Shown here one piece after another: positions 1 through 5,184 of a stretch of DNA of 5,184 nucleotides. The position numbers and the translations under genes are program-made. Origin of the DNA: an uncultured Lachnospiraceae bacterium (GTDB taxonomy: Bacteria; Bacillota; Clostridia; Lachnospirales; Lachnospiraceae); NCBI GenBank assembly GCA_944376975.1, contig CALWEE010000134.1:1-5184 (forward strand), written 5' to 3'. The first letter of the stretch is position 1; the number at the start of each line of letters is the position of its first letter. The notes under the pieces were generated by a model. That model searched no databases. It saw only the letters and a program-made list of their open reading frames with translations, and had not been told where the DNA came from.

Positions 1-1230
1 CGCCCCAAAAGCGATCCACAGTCTTGGACGCCTCACCCGTTCCTCCGACGACCGCGTCCAAAGAAGAATGCCCAAGCCGCCAAAACCCAGGCCGAACAAA
101 ATGGGGATCACGTAAAACGAAGCCTGGCGCAGCGTCACCGCCGCCGCGCCGCCCACCGCCAGCTGGACAAAGGACAGCCAGACATAGACCGCCGGAAGCC
201 GGCCATTGAACAGTTTCCAGGCAAGCCGACGGATCAAAAAGGCCATGACTGTCAGGACAAAGATCAGACCCAGGCATATGACCATGTAATTGGGCAGCGC
301 CTGTCCGGTCAGAAGATACCAGGGAAGATAACAAAAAAGGACCGGGACGACGCCGAAATAGACATAATATTTGCCGTTATAATAGGCCGTATCCCACGAA
401 TGATCCACGTCCGCGGCTTCCCTGGCCTGAGTATCATAAGGATTTTCCATGGCCATGAGCGCCTCCGATGGCTGGGGATCCGTATCCAGGTACACATGCC
501 CCCGGCTCATCGCCTCCGCCAGTCGGGCGTATTGGTCATGATGGCTGTAGGGCTGGGTCACCGCCGTCTCATTGCCGCAGATCACGGCCACGCAGATAAA
601 GGCGATACACCCGACAGTCAGGGCGTACAACACCTCCCCTGCCCGATTTTTCTCCCGCGTATCCGCGTAAAGAAAACTGCTCTTGTTTTTCAGCGCCATG
701 AGCAGCAGCCCGACCGCGGCAATGACAAAGAAACGGTCCCATCGGAAAACGATCGGCCGGGTCTGATCCAGACTTATCTCACGGATCGTGACCGGCTGCC
801 CGTCCGCGTGAGACAGCGCGACCTGGATCTTTTCCACCCGTCCCGCCGGATTCAGGCGGATATAATGTTCTTCCGCCACATCCGGATGGTACGATCTTTC
901 CGGATACGTCTTCCCTCCGCTATTCCCTTCGTCCCACACGGTCAGTCGGACCGTAAAAAGGGCGCCTTCCGCGTCCAGCTTCAGGTTCTCGATCTCACCG
1001 TCCATTCCGGACAAAAGAATGGTCATTTCCTCCCCGGACGATGTAAAGCTCCCGTCTTCTTCGGAAAACGAGCGGTCATACGTCACCGTAAAATCAACAG
1101 GAGCCTCAAACGCGAGAGACTCCCAATGTCTGAAATTAAATATAAAAATCTCAAGGAACAGGCAAAGGAGCAGCAAACACCCATAACGCGAAAGCCGCCC
1201 GTACCGCCGTCCTGTTTTTATTTCTTTCAT
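1..1230 (-). CDS. GT-C-like polytopic membrane protein, partial (C-terminus beyond left edge)
   Basis: The frame is open from the ATG at 1230 to base 1, giving 410 residues without a stop, so the C-terminus is missing. A site reading AGAAAGGAT lies just upstream of the ATG. Residues 1-15 are basic, then a membrane segment at about 17-33 is followed by a roughly 120-residue polar, beta-rich-looking region (about 40-160) that should be extracytoplasmic. More hydrophobic segments follow at about 166-181, 199-219, 288-308, 313-334, 346-365 and 371-391. The long loop at 220-287 holds HHDQYARLAEAM (230-241), an NPYD (263-266) and YYNGKYYVYFG (283-293). An Asp in such a first large loop, followed by a Y..LA.A...G pattern, resembles the GT39/ArnT-like GT-C glycosyltransferases, where this loop carries the catalytic acid. 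I infer a lipid-linked-sugar transferase working at the outer membrane face. The substrate is unknown, and a non-catalytic membrane protein is possible. It is the last gene visible in the permease-fur-lspA-like run. Confidence 0.8.
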   Translation of the reverse strand, partial: MKEIKTGRRYGRLSRYGCLLLLCLFLEIFIFNFRHWESLAFEAPVDFTVTYDRSFSEEDGSFTSSGEEMTILLSGMDGEIENLKLDAEGALFTVRLTVWDEGNSGGKTYPERSYHPDVAEEHYIRLNPAGRVEKIQVALSHADGQPVTIREISLDQTRPIVFRWDRFFVIAAVGLLLMALKNKSSFLYADTREKNRAGEVLYALTVGCIAFICVAVICGNETAVTQPYSHHDQYARLAEAMSRGHVYLDTDPQPSEALMAMENPYDTQAREAADVDHSWDTAYYNGKYYVYFGVVPVLFCYLPWYLLTGQALPNYMVICLGLIFVLTVMAFLIRRLAWKLFNGRLPAVYVWLSFVQLAVGGAAAVTLRQASFYVIPILFGLGFGGLGILLWTRSSEERVRRPRLWIAFGA

Positions 1231-1248
1231 GGGTATCCTTTCTCCCGG

Positions 1249-1692
1249 TCACTTTCCAAAAGCCGCCAGGATACTGCCGATGACCACCGCGAAATCCCCG
1301 GTGTTAAATACCAGCCGACGGAACTTCCCGGGACCCGCCTCAAAGCGGATATAGTCGGTCACTTCTCCATACAGGAACCGTTCATAGGCATTGCTGGCCG
1401 CGCCGCCCAGCATAAGGGCCAGGCCAAGACGCCGCGCCTTATGGCCGCCTTCTCTTTTCATCACGGCGAGGGCGCCGAAAAGGGAACCGACCGACAACAG
1501 CGTCATGTTTTTCAAAATAGCCGGATGTTTTTTGAGCAGCCCCAACGCCGCCCCATCGTTGTACACTTTCGTCAGGATCACTTTCCCGCCCGCAAGCGGC
1601 CGTTCCTCCCGTTTTTCCACCTTTTCCCGGACGATCTGCTTGGTGAGCGCGTCCTGTCCGAATACCGCGGCGGCGATCAAATATTCCCGCAT
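1249..1692 (-). CDS. divergent signal peptidase II (LspA-like) membrane protein
   Basis: This is a 147-residue protein. I chose the ATG at 1692 over an in-frame upstream ATG at 1737, because 1692 has AGAGGAG seven nt upstream and follows the fur stop by only two bases. LspA is the aspartyl membrane protease that removes signal peptides from prolipoproteins. The family landmarks are in order: QDALTK (13-18, Asp14), NDGAALGLL (45-53), GGAASNAYER (96-105), GEVTD (109-113) and FNTGD (129-133). Asp113 and Asp133 match the two catalytic aspartates of the family. The usual GN..DR motif is changed to SN..ER (Ser100, Glu104), and a charged stretch (22-31) sits where the first periplasmic loop begins. 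Hydrophobic segments at about 3-12, 60-78, 88-99 and 133-145 fit four short membrane passes. It may be a second, specialised LspA rather than the housekeeping one. The fold is fairly sure; activity and substrates are not. Confidence 0.8.
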   Translation of the reverse strand: MREYLIAAAVFGQDALTKQIVREKVEKREERPLAGGKVILTKVYNDGAALGLLKKHPAILKNMTLLSVGSLFGALAVMKREGGHKARRLGLALMLGGAASNAYERFLYGEVTDYIRFEAGPGKFRRLVFNTGDFAVVIGSILAAFGK

Positions 1693-1694
1693 GC

Positions 1695-2111
1695 CTATTC
1701 TCCTCTCATATGCTGATCCATTGCCTTTTCCCGGCATTTCTCACAGTAACCATACACCTCGATCTTATGTCCCGTGACAAGAAATCCTTCCGGCACGCTT
1801 TGACCGGACGCGTCCTCAAAGGGACAGCCGTCAATGGGGATCTTTCTGTGGCATCTTAAACAGATGGCATAATGCTGATGTCCCCCTTCGTTCAGGGCGT
1901 ACAGCGCCGTATCCGTATTCATGAGCGTGGACTTGCTGACGATCCCGGCTTTTTCAAAAGCCGCCAGAGCGCGGTATACAGTGGAAATGGCATAGTGCCT
2001 TTCCAGCCTTTCATATATCTCCACAGCGCTCAGCGGTCCTTCCGAAGCTTCCAGCGCCCGGTACACGTCTTCTCTTTGCTTTGTCCGCTTCATGCCTTCC
2101 GGCCAGATCAT
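1695..2111 (-). CDS. Fur-family metal-dependent transcriptional regulator
   Basis: This is a 138-residue protein, normal for Fur/Zur/PerR. I chose the ATG at 2111 because AAGGGAGG lies seven nt upstream. The longer frame from 2162 would overlap the permease and lacks that support. Residues 8-60 form the winged-helix DNA-binding domain (KRTKQREDVYRAL at 8-20, ISTVYRAL at 42-49). Residues 68-138 form the dimerisation and metal-sensing domain. HQH (78-80), CLRC (84-87) and YCEKC (122-126) are visible. The four cysteines 84, 87, 123 and 126 match the structural zinc site of the family, and His78, His80 and His115 are likely sensory ligands. The metal sensed (Fe, Zn or Mn) cannot be decided from sequence. 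Its position 17 nt after a metal-permease gene suggests it regulates that gene and itself, probably through the site at 3026-3048. Its final codons contain the ribosome binding site of the next gene, so the two are probably translationally coupled. Confidence 0.93.
   Translation of the reverse strand: MIWPEGMKRTKQREDVYRALEASEGPLSAVEIYERLERHYAISTVYRALAAFEKAGIVSKSTLMNTDTALYALNEGGHQHYAICLRCHRKIPIDGCPFEDASGQSVPEGFLVTGHKIEVYGYCEKCREKAMDQHMRGE
1700..1706 (-). promoter_or_regulatory. Shine-Dalgarno site of the lspA-like gene, inside the end of fur
   Basis: The minus strand reads AGAGGAG, seven nt before the ATG at 1692. It lies wholly within the last codons of the fur-family gene, whose stop ends two bases before that ATG. 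This fits translational coupling. Confidence 0.85.
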
Positions 2112-2118
2112 GGCGAAA

Positions 2119-2126
2119 CCTCCCTT
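2119..2126 (-). promoter_or_regulatory. Shine-Dalgarno site fixing the fur-family start
   Basis: The minus strand reads AAGGGAGG here, seven nt before the ATG at 2111. It sits in the 17-nt gap between the permease stop and this ATG and argues against the longer frame that begins inside the permease gene. Confidence 0.85.
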
Positions 2127-2128
2127 GT

Positions 2129-2983
2129 CTATCCGAATATCCCGACCATATCGATCAGCCATCCCGACGCCACGGAGACGGCGTAAAGCATGAGGGTTAT
2201 GGTCAGATCCTTGTAAAGCGACCGGTGGGCGCGGAATAAAACGACAAGGCCCACGCCGGTGGCTGTCAGCAGTCCGGACATCATGGCGCCCAACGTCAGT
2301 GTTCCTTCCAGGTACAGCTGGGCGATCACCGCCGAAGCCGCGCAGTTGGGGATCAGTCCGACCAGAGCCGCGATAAGCGAACCCACCACCGGCCGTCCCA
2401 TCAAAAGCCCCGCCAGCCGGTCATGGCCGTACACCTCGATGACCAGGTTCAGGCAAAACGAGACGATCAGGATAAACAGAAATATCTTTAGCGTATGGGA
2501 CAGGGCCGATCTGAAAATACCGTTCCCGCAGCAGCAATGATCATGCCCGCCCGTATGAGGGATATGGATCTCCTCTCTTCTATGATTATACCTTTTTCTC
2601 CAGATAAAATCCACCGCGAATCCAACGACTGCCGCGATCGCCACTTTCATGGCGAGGATCTTCCCGATCAGGGCCGGCGAAGCCTGCCAGGATAAAAACA
2701 CCGGCAGCATTTCATCGGACGTGGACAGGAATATGGCCATCAGCGTTCCGATGGTGATGATCCCGCCGCTGTACAGGTTGGCCGCCATGGCGGAAAACCC
2801 GCACTGGGGTACGATACCCGCCACGCTCCCGATCACCGGGCCGAACCGGCCGGAAGCCTGTATCGCCCGCAGCGTCTTATCTCCCATATGGTGTTCCACG
2901 TATTCCATGAGGATATACGCCGCCAGCAAAAACGGAAACAGCCGTAGGCTTTCTTCCAATGTATGTCCGATCACATGTAGCAT
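2129..2983 (-). CDS. ArsP_2-type putative heavy-metal/manganese permease
   Basis: This is a 284-residue polytopic membrane protein. The start is ATG 2983, preceded by AAAGAGGTG at seven nt. An in-frame TTG at 3037 lies in the operator region and is not credible. It resembles the family known as putative 10-TM heavy-metal exporter (ArsP_2) or putative manganese transporter. The protein has two homologous halves. Residues 52-95 (G.VAGIVPQCGFSA, NLYSGG, TIGTLM) mirror residues 202-250 (ALVGLIPNCAASA, QLYLEG, TLGAMM). Each half therefore has a G-I/L-V/I-P-Q/N-C core, with Cys61 and Cys214 likely in the transport path. The halves are joined by a hydrophilic linker at about 129-158 rich in His and Cys, with HDHCCC at 147-152, probably metal-binding. 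Charged N-terminal residues LMEYVEHH (25-32) are typical of the family. It probably moves a divalent metal across the cytoplasmic membrane; direction and ion are uncertain. It is the first gene of the run containing fur, the lspA-like gene and the GT-C-like gene. Confidence 0.85.
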   Translation of the reverse strand: MLHVIGHTLEESLRLFPFLLAAYILMEYVEHHMGDKTLRAIQASGRFGPVIGSVAGIVPQCGFSAMAANLYSGGIITIGTLMAIFLSTSDEMLPVFLSWQASPALIGKILAMKVAIAAVVGFAVDFIWRKRYNHRREEIHIPHTGGHDHCCCGNGIFRSALSHTLKIFLFILIVSFCLNLVIEVYGHDRLAGLLMGRPVVGSLIAALVGLIPNCAASAVIAQLYLEGTLTLGAMMSGLLTATGVGLVVLFRAHRSLYKDLTITLMLYAVSVASGWLIDMVGIFG

Positions 2984-2990
2984 TTCGCCG

Positions 2991-2999
2991 CACCTCTTT
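2991..2999 (-). promoter_or_regulatory. Shine-Dalgarno site of the permease gene
   Basis: The minus strand reads AAAGAGGTG, seven nt before the ATG at 2983. This fixes the permease start and leaves an untranslated leader of about 65 nt from the predicted transcription start. Confidence 0.8.
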
Positions 3000-3025
3000 C
3001 TCATCCGGCCGATCCGGAAATCTAT

Positions 3026-3048
3026 TTGCAACTGCAACTCATTCGCAA
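3026..3048 (-). promoter_or_regulatory. candidate Fur-family operator just after the transcription start
   Basis: The core is a perfect dyad on the minus strand, TTGCA-GT-TGCAA (3026-3037). With the upstream TTGCGAATGAG it makes a wider imperfect dyad bounded by TTGC and GCAA. On the plus strand it holds the tandem hexamers TGCAAC-TGCAAC (3027-3038). Fur-family sites are commonly built of inverted or repeated A/T-rich 6-7-mers. The site covers about +1 to +23 of the predicted transcript, where a bound repressor would block initiation. Assignment to the fur-family protein encoded in the same operon is inference; the site is not a close match to the classical Fur box. Confidence 0.5.
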
Positions 3049-3055
3049 TTACTGA

Positions 3056-3084
3056 AGTTTACACCTTCCGCCGCTAAAAGTCAA
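3056..3084 (-). promoter_or_regulatory. sigma-A-type promoter of the permease-fur-lspA-like-GT operon
   Basis: On the minus strand the -35 is TTGACT (3079-3084), the spacer is exactly 17 bp and the -10 is TAAACT (3056-3061). Transcription should start near 3049. No other good promoter was seen between the closely spaced genes downstream, so this probably drives all four. Confidence 0.75.
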
Positions 3085-3102
3085 GGGATTTCAAATCAAG
3101 GG

Positions 3103-3150
3103 CTTTCGCCCGTGACGCACTTAAACATTTCGTCCGTGGCGTACTTAAAC
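3103..3150 (-). repeat. two-copy 24-bp tandem repeat in the intergenic region
   Basis: Two head-to-tail 24-bp units occupy 3127-3150 and 3103-3126. On the minus strand both begin GTTTAAGT, share CACGG and end in CGAAA. They agree at 20 of 24 positions. The four differences fall at unit positions 9, 12, 18 and 24. The second unit runs into GGGC-GAAA-GCCC (3100-3111), a small hairpin with a GNRA loop, followed by a spaced repeat CCCTTGA (3096-3102 and 3081-3087) around the palindrome GATTTGAAATC (3087-3097). The block lies between the dehydrogenase terminator and the -35 of the metal operon. Function is unknown. Confidence 0.8.
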
Positions 3151-3152
3151 GC

Positions 3153-3186
3153 GAAAGAAGCCGCCGGGCAAGCGGCAGCTTCTCTC
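3153..3186 (-). terminator. intrinsic terminator of the alcohol dehydrogenase gene
   Basis: On the minus strand, GAAGCTGCCG and CGGCGGCTTC pair (one G-U) across the 6-nt loop CTTGCC, and four outer pairs extend the stem to about 14 bp. A pyrimidine-rich stretch (TTCTTTCGCGTTT) overlaps the 3' arm. It starts 19 nt after the dehydrogenase stop. The U tract is interrupted, so strength is uncertain. Confidence 0.7.
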
Positions 3187-3205
3187 TTTCGATGTATTCC
3201 ATGTT

Positions 3206-4354
3206 TTACCAGATCGCTTTGTAAATATCCACCACGTCCTGTTTCGTGGGACGCCGGGGATTCGTCGCCGTACAGCCGTCCAGCAGGGCGGAATCGGCCA
3301 TGGCGTCAATAGCGGCAAAATATTCTTCTTTCGTACATTTCCCTGTCTGGGATACGCACAGCGGCATATCCATCTCCTGCATCATGAACTGGATCCAGTT
3401 GACGAGGGCGCGTACCGTGGTGATCGTATTAAAGTTGGCCAGTCCAAGCGTACGGGCGATGTTCTCGTAGCAGCGCACCGTATGGTCATATTCAGTCCGG
3501 CTCTTACTGTTCTTCGTGATCTCACTGTTGTATTCCACGATATGGGGCAGCAAGATCGCGTTGGCGCGCCCGTGAGGGATATGGAAATAAGCCCCCAGCT
3601 GATGGGCCATGCCGTGGTTCAGGCCCAGATTGGATGAATTAAAGGCCAGCCCTGCCAGGCAGGAAGCCACGTGCATCTTGGTACGGGCGTGGGTATCGTT
3701 ATTGTCCAGGTAAGACCGGAGCAGATACACGCCTATGATCTGGATCGCCTTTTCGGACAAGGCGGCGCTGAACTCATTATATTCGGTGCTGACATACGCT
3801 TCGATGGCGTGGGTCAGCACGTCCATGCCGGTATCGGCCGTGATCACCGGCGGTACCGTACGGACCATCTCCACATCGAGGATCGCTTCCGTCGGAAGCA
3901 GGTCGTCGGACACCAGCGGATACTTCACATGCTTCGCCGGATCGGTTATAACGGAAAAAGAAGTCACTTCCGAACCGGTACCGCTGGTCGTCGGTATGGC
4001 GATCATCGGTATCTTTTCTTTGAGCGCGTCCATTCTTAACGCGAATTCCCGTATGCCCTTGCAGGAGTCGATGGCCGAACCGCCTCCGATGGCGATCAGC
4101 GCCTCCGGCTTGGCCGCCATGACTGCCTGGACGCCCGCCGCGATCTTGTCCACCGGCGGGTCCGGAACAACTTCCTTGAAGATCGTATAGTGGATGCCTC
4201 CCCGTTCCAGCCGGCGTATGATCTGATTGATCATGCCGCTTTCCACGACGAAAGGATCCGCGACGATCATCACGTTCCTGTAAGGCAGCTGCTGCAGCCG
4301 CTCCAGAGCATTATCCCCAAAATAGATCTTTGTACGTATATCAAAGCTTTTCAT
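3206..4354 (-). CDS. iron-containing alcohol dehydrogenase, PduQ/FucO-like
   Basis: This is a full-length 382-residue group III alcohol dehydrogenase. The start is ATG 4354, with GGAGAGGGGA six nt upstream. An in-frame TTG at 4372 lies upstream of that site and is rejected. These cytosolic enzymes interconvert aldehydes and alcohols with NAD(P)H and a single Fe(II). The N-terminal nucleotide-binding domain shows GGGS (90-93) and TTSGTGSE (122-129). The C-terminal helical domain carries Asp178 and His182 (GMDVLTHAIEA), His247 (LNHG) and His261 (PHG), matching the four iron ligands of FucO; His251 matches the additional active-site His. Overall pattern, including KYPL (144-147) and the C-terminal TNPR motif, is closest in my recollection to 1-propanol dehydrogenase PduQ. 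No propanediol, ethanolamine or microcompartment gene is in the window, so the natural aldehyde is open (propionaldehyde, acetaldehyde, butyraldehyde or lactaldehyde). It has its own promoter and terminator, so it is probably monocistronic with possible read-in from the lipoprotein gene. Confidence 0.95.
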   Translation of the reverse strand: MKSFDIRTKIYFGDNALERLQQLPYRNVMIVADPFVVESGMINQIIRRLERGGIHYTIFKEVVPDPPVDKIAAGVQAVMAAKPEALIAIGGGSAIDSCKGIREFALRMDALKEKIPMIAIPTTSGTGSEVTSFSVITDPAKHVKYPLVSDDLLPTEAILDVEMVRTVPPVITADTGMDVLTHAIEAYVSTEYNEFSAALSEKAIQIIGVYLLRSYLDNNDTHARTKMHVASCLAGLAFNSSNLGLNHGMAHQLGAYFHIPHGRANAILLPHIVEYNSEITKNSKSRTEYDHTVRCYENIARTLGLANFNTITTVRALVNWIQFMMQEMDMPLCVSQTGKCTKEEYFAAIDAMADSALLDGCTATNPRRPTKQDVVDIYKAIW

Positions 4355-4389
4355 TGGCCGTCCCCTCTCCAATATTCTCTCTGTGTTTT

Positions 4390-4418
4390 ATTGTAACAGA
4401 ATATCTCCGAATTGGAAA
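4390..4418 (-). promoter_or_regulatory. extended -10 promoter of the alcohol dehydrogenase gene
   Basis: On the minus strand the -10 is TACAAT (4390-4395), directly preceded by TGT, an extended -10 motif. A weaker -35 TTTCCA (4413-4418) lies 17 bp upstream. The start should be near 4383, giving a leader of about 28 nt. The seven-base inverted repeats ATATTCT/AGAATAT (4398-4404 and 4372-4378) flank the -10. Confidence 0.65.
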
Positions 4419-4435
4419 GCCTATCCTTTTTATTT

Positions 4436-5134
4436 TTACCGGATCGCCATAAACTGACCAAACAGAGCGTCCGCGTCCTCCTGGGTATCCGGCGTACAGG
4501 TCATGACAAAGGCTATCATCCGGTCGCCCTGTCTGCGCACCGCGTATTCCTGGACCATATCCACGCCGTTGTACGTCGCCTCGGCCTTCAGCACGGTATG
4601 ATCCTGCCCGGCGATCGACCGCGTGCCGTAGCTTTCCGGGAAGGTGTAACCCATGCCCACCGCTTCAAGCTGGGCTTTTACCGTGTCCAGATACTGTTCC
4701 TCAGACAGATCGTACCCGGAAATATCCTCCACCAGAAGCTGGATGCTGGGTACGCCCAATGTCCGGGAAACCATCATCTCCGTCACCGACGTCTGCGACG
4801 CGCTGCTCGTATCGACTCCGGTATTTTCTTCAATGACTTCGCTTCCGGAGTCCATAAGGCTGTCGATCTCCTCCTGAGTAGCCATTACGTCGTTTTCCGT
4901 CGCGGTAAACCGGATGTTCAGCCATTCGCTCTCAAAACCGGCGTCTGAAACCGTCCCACGCTCATAGGGCGCCTCTGTCTCTGCCGCTTCTGTCTCTTTT
5001 GCCGTTTCTTTCACAGTCTCTTCCGCCTGTGTCCCGGCCTGTGTCTGGGTATTGCCCCCTTCATCCGGGCCGCAGCCGTAAAGCGCGGCGGCCGTGGCCA
5101 CCGCCAGCAAAACTGCGAAAAATTTCTTTTTCAT
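4436..5134 (-). CDS. lipoprotein of unknown function
   Basis: This is a 232-residue protein. The start is ATG 5134 with AGGAGGG six to seven nt upstream. Residues 1-20 form a type II signal peptide: KKK at 2-4, then a hydrophobic core, then LYGC with Cys21 as the lipidated residue. Tyr at the -2 position makes the lipobox slightly atypical. Residues 22-57 are a flexible linker rich in Thr, Glu, Gln and Ala, with repeated KET/ETEA steps, as expected for a spacer through the cell wall. Residues about 58-232 look like a compact secreted domain (WLNIRFTATEND near 71-82, a YAVRRQGDRMIAFVM strand pair near 198-212). It has one Cys besides Cys21, in the MTCTPD stretch. I do not recognise a family and assign no function. 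It should be anchored on the outer face of the membrane. There is no clear terminator after its stop, so some transcripts may continue into the dehydrogenase gene. Confidence 0.85.
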   Translation of the reverse strand: MKKKFFAVLLAVATAAALYGCGPDEGGNTQTQAGTQAEETVKETAKETEAAETEAPYERGTVSDAGFESEWLNIRFTATENDVMATQEEIDSLMDSGSEVIEENTGVDTSSASQTSVTEMMVSRTLGVPSIQLLVEDISGYDLSEEQYLDTVKAQLEAVGMGYTFPESYGTRSIAGQDHTVLKAEATYNGVDMVQEYAVRRQGDRMIAFVMTCTPDTQEDADALFGQFMAIR

Positions 5135-5162
5135 TTCTTTCCCTCCTGCCTTAAATGGCTTT

Positions 5163-5173
5163 AATATAGTATA
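5163..5173 (-). promoter_or_regulatory. possible -10 element of the lipoprotein gene
   Basis: The minus strand reads TATACTATATT, giving overlapping -10-like hexamers TATACT and TATATT about 30 nt before the start codon. The matching -35 would lie beyond the right edge, so this is only half supported. Confidence 0.4.
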
Positions 5174-5184
5174 TGAAAAGATGG

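Noticed and set aside
400..1716. A 438-codon plus-strand frame
   Set aside because: It is antisense to the GT-C-like and lspA-like genes, with basic Arg/His/Pro-rich composition typical of a shadow frame. The minus strand holds clear families with ribosome sites.
2984..3049. yybP-ykoY-type manganese riboswitch in the permease leader
   Set aside because: The predicted leader is only about 65 nt, too short for that riboswitch, and I see no matching stems.
3074..3202. A 42-codon minus-strand frame starting three bases after the dehydrogenase stop and running through the tandem repeat
   Set aside because: It has no ribosome binding site, crosses the terminator hairpin and ends inside the promoter spacer. 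It is probably a by-product of the 24-bp repeat being a multiple of three.
2959..3312. A 117-codon plus-strand frame across the intergenic region
   Set aside because: It overlaps the permease start, the promoter, the terminator and the end of the dehydrogenase, and has no credible ribosome site. Its repetitive part is the tandem repeat read on the other strand.
4383..4399. Rex-like redox operator over the dehydrogenase -10 (TGTTA...AACA)
   Set aside because: The half-sites resemble Rex boxes, but the spacing is one base short of the 18-bp consensus and the outer bases do not match. Not enough to call.

Overview
All recognisable genes in this window lie on the minus strand and are transcribed right to left. 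The sequence looks like a mid-GC Firmicute, most likely a Lachnospiraceae-type gut clostridium. The reasons are strong Shine-Dalgarno sites about 7 nt before the ATGs, sigma-A-like promoters, a PduQ/FucO-type iron alcohol dehydrogenase, a divergent clostridial LspA-like protein, and a lipoprotein with an acidic Thr/Glu linker. This taxonomic call is inference from sequence style; no marker gene is present.

Layout in transcription order. (a) 5134-4436: a lipoprotein of unknown function with a Cys21 lipobox. (b) 4354-3206: an iron-containing alcohol dehydrogenase with its own extended -10 promoter (about 4390-4418), ending in an intrinsic terminator at 3153-3186. (c) 3205-2984: a 222-bp intergenic region holding the terminator, a 24-bp tandem repeat (3103-3150), a near-consensus promoter (3056-3084) and a dyad/hexamer-repeat site just after the predicted transcription start (3026-3048). 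(d) 2983 to the left edge: a tightly packed four-gene run with gaps of 17, 2 and 18 nt. Its genes are a polytopic heavy-metal/manganese-type permease of the ArsP_2 kind, a Fur-family regulator, a divergent signal peptidase II-like protein, and a large GT-C-like membrane protein that runs off the window.

The simplest reading of (d) is a metal-responsive operon. The Fur-family protein would sense a divalent metal, bind the site over the start of its own transcript, and control the permease and itself. The two downstream genes, an LspA-like protein and a polytopic sugar-transferase-like protein, act on the cell envelope and have no obvious metal role. Whether they truly belong to the regulon or only share the transcript is the main open question. 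No mobile element, CRISPR array, tRNA or rRNA was seen, and no plus-strand gene is convincing.
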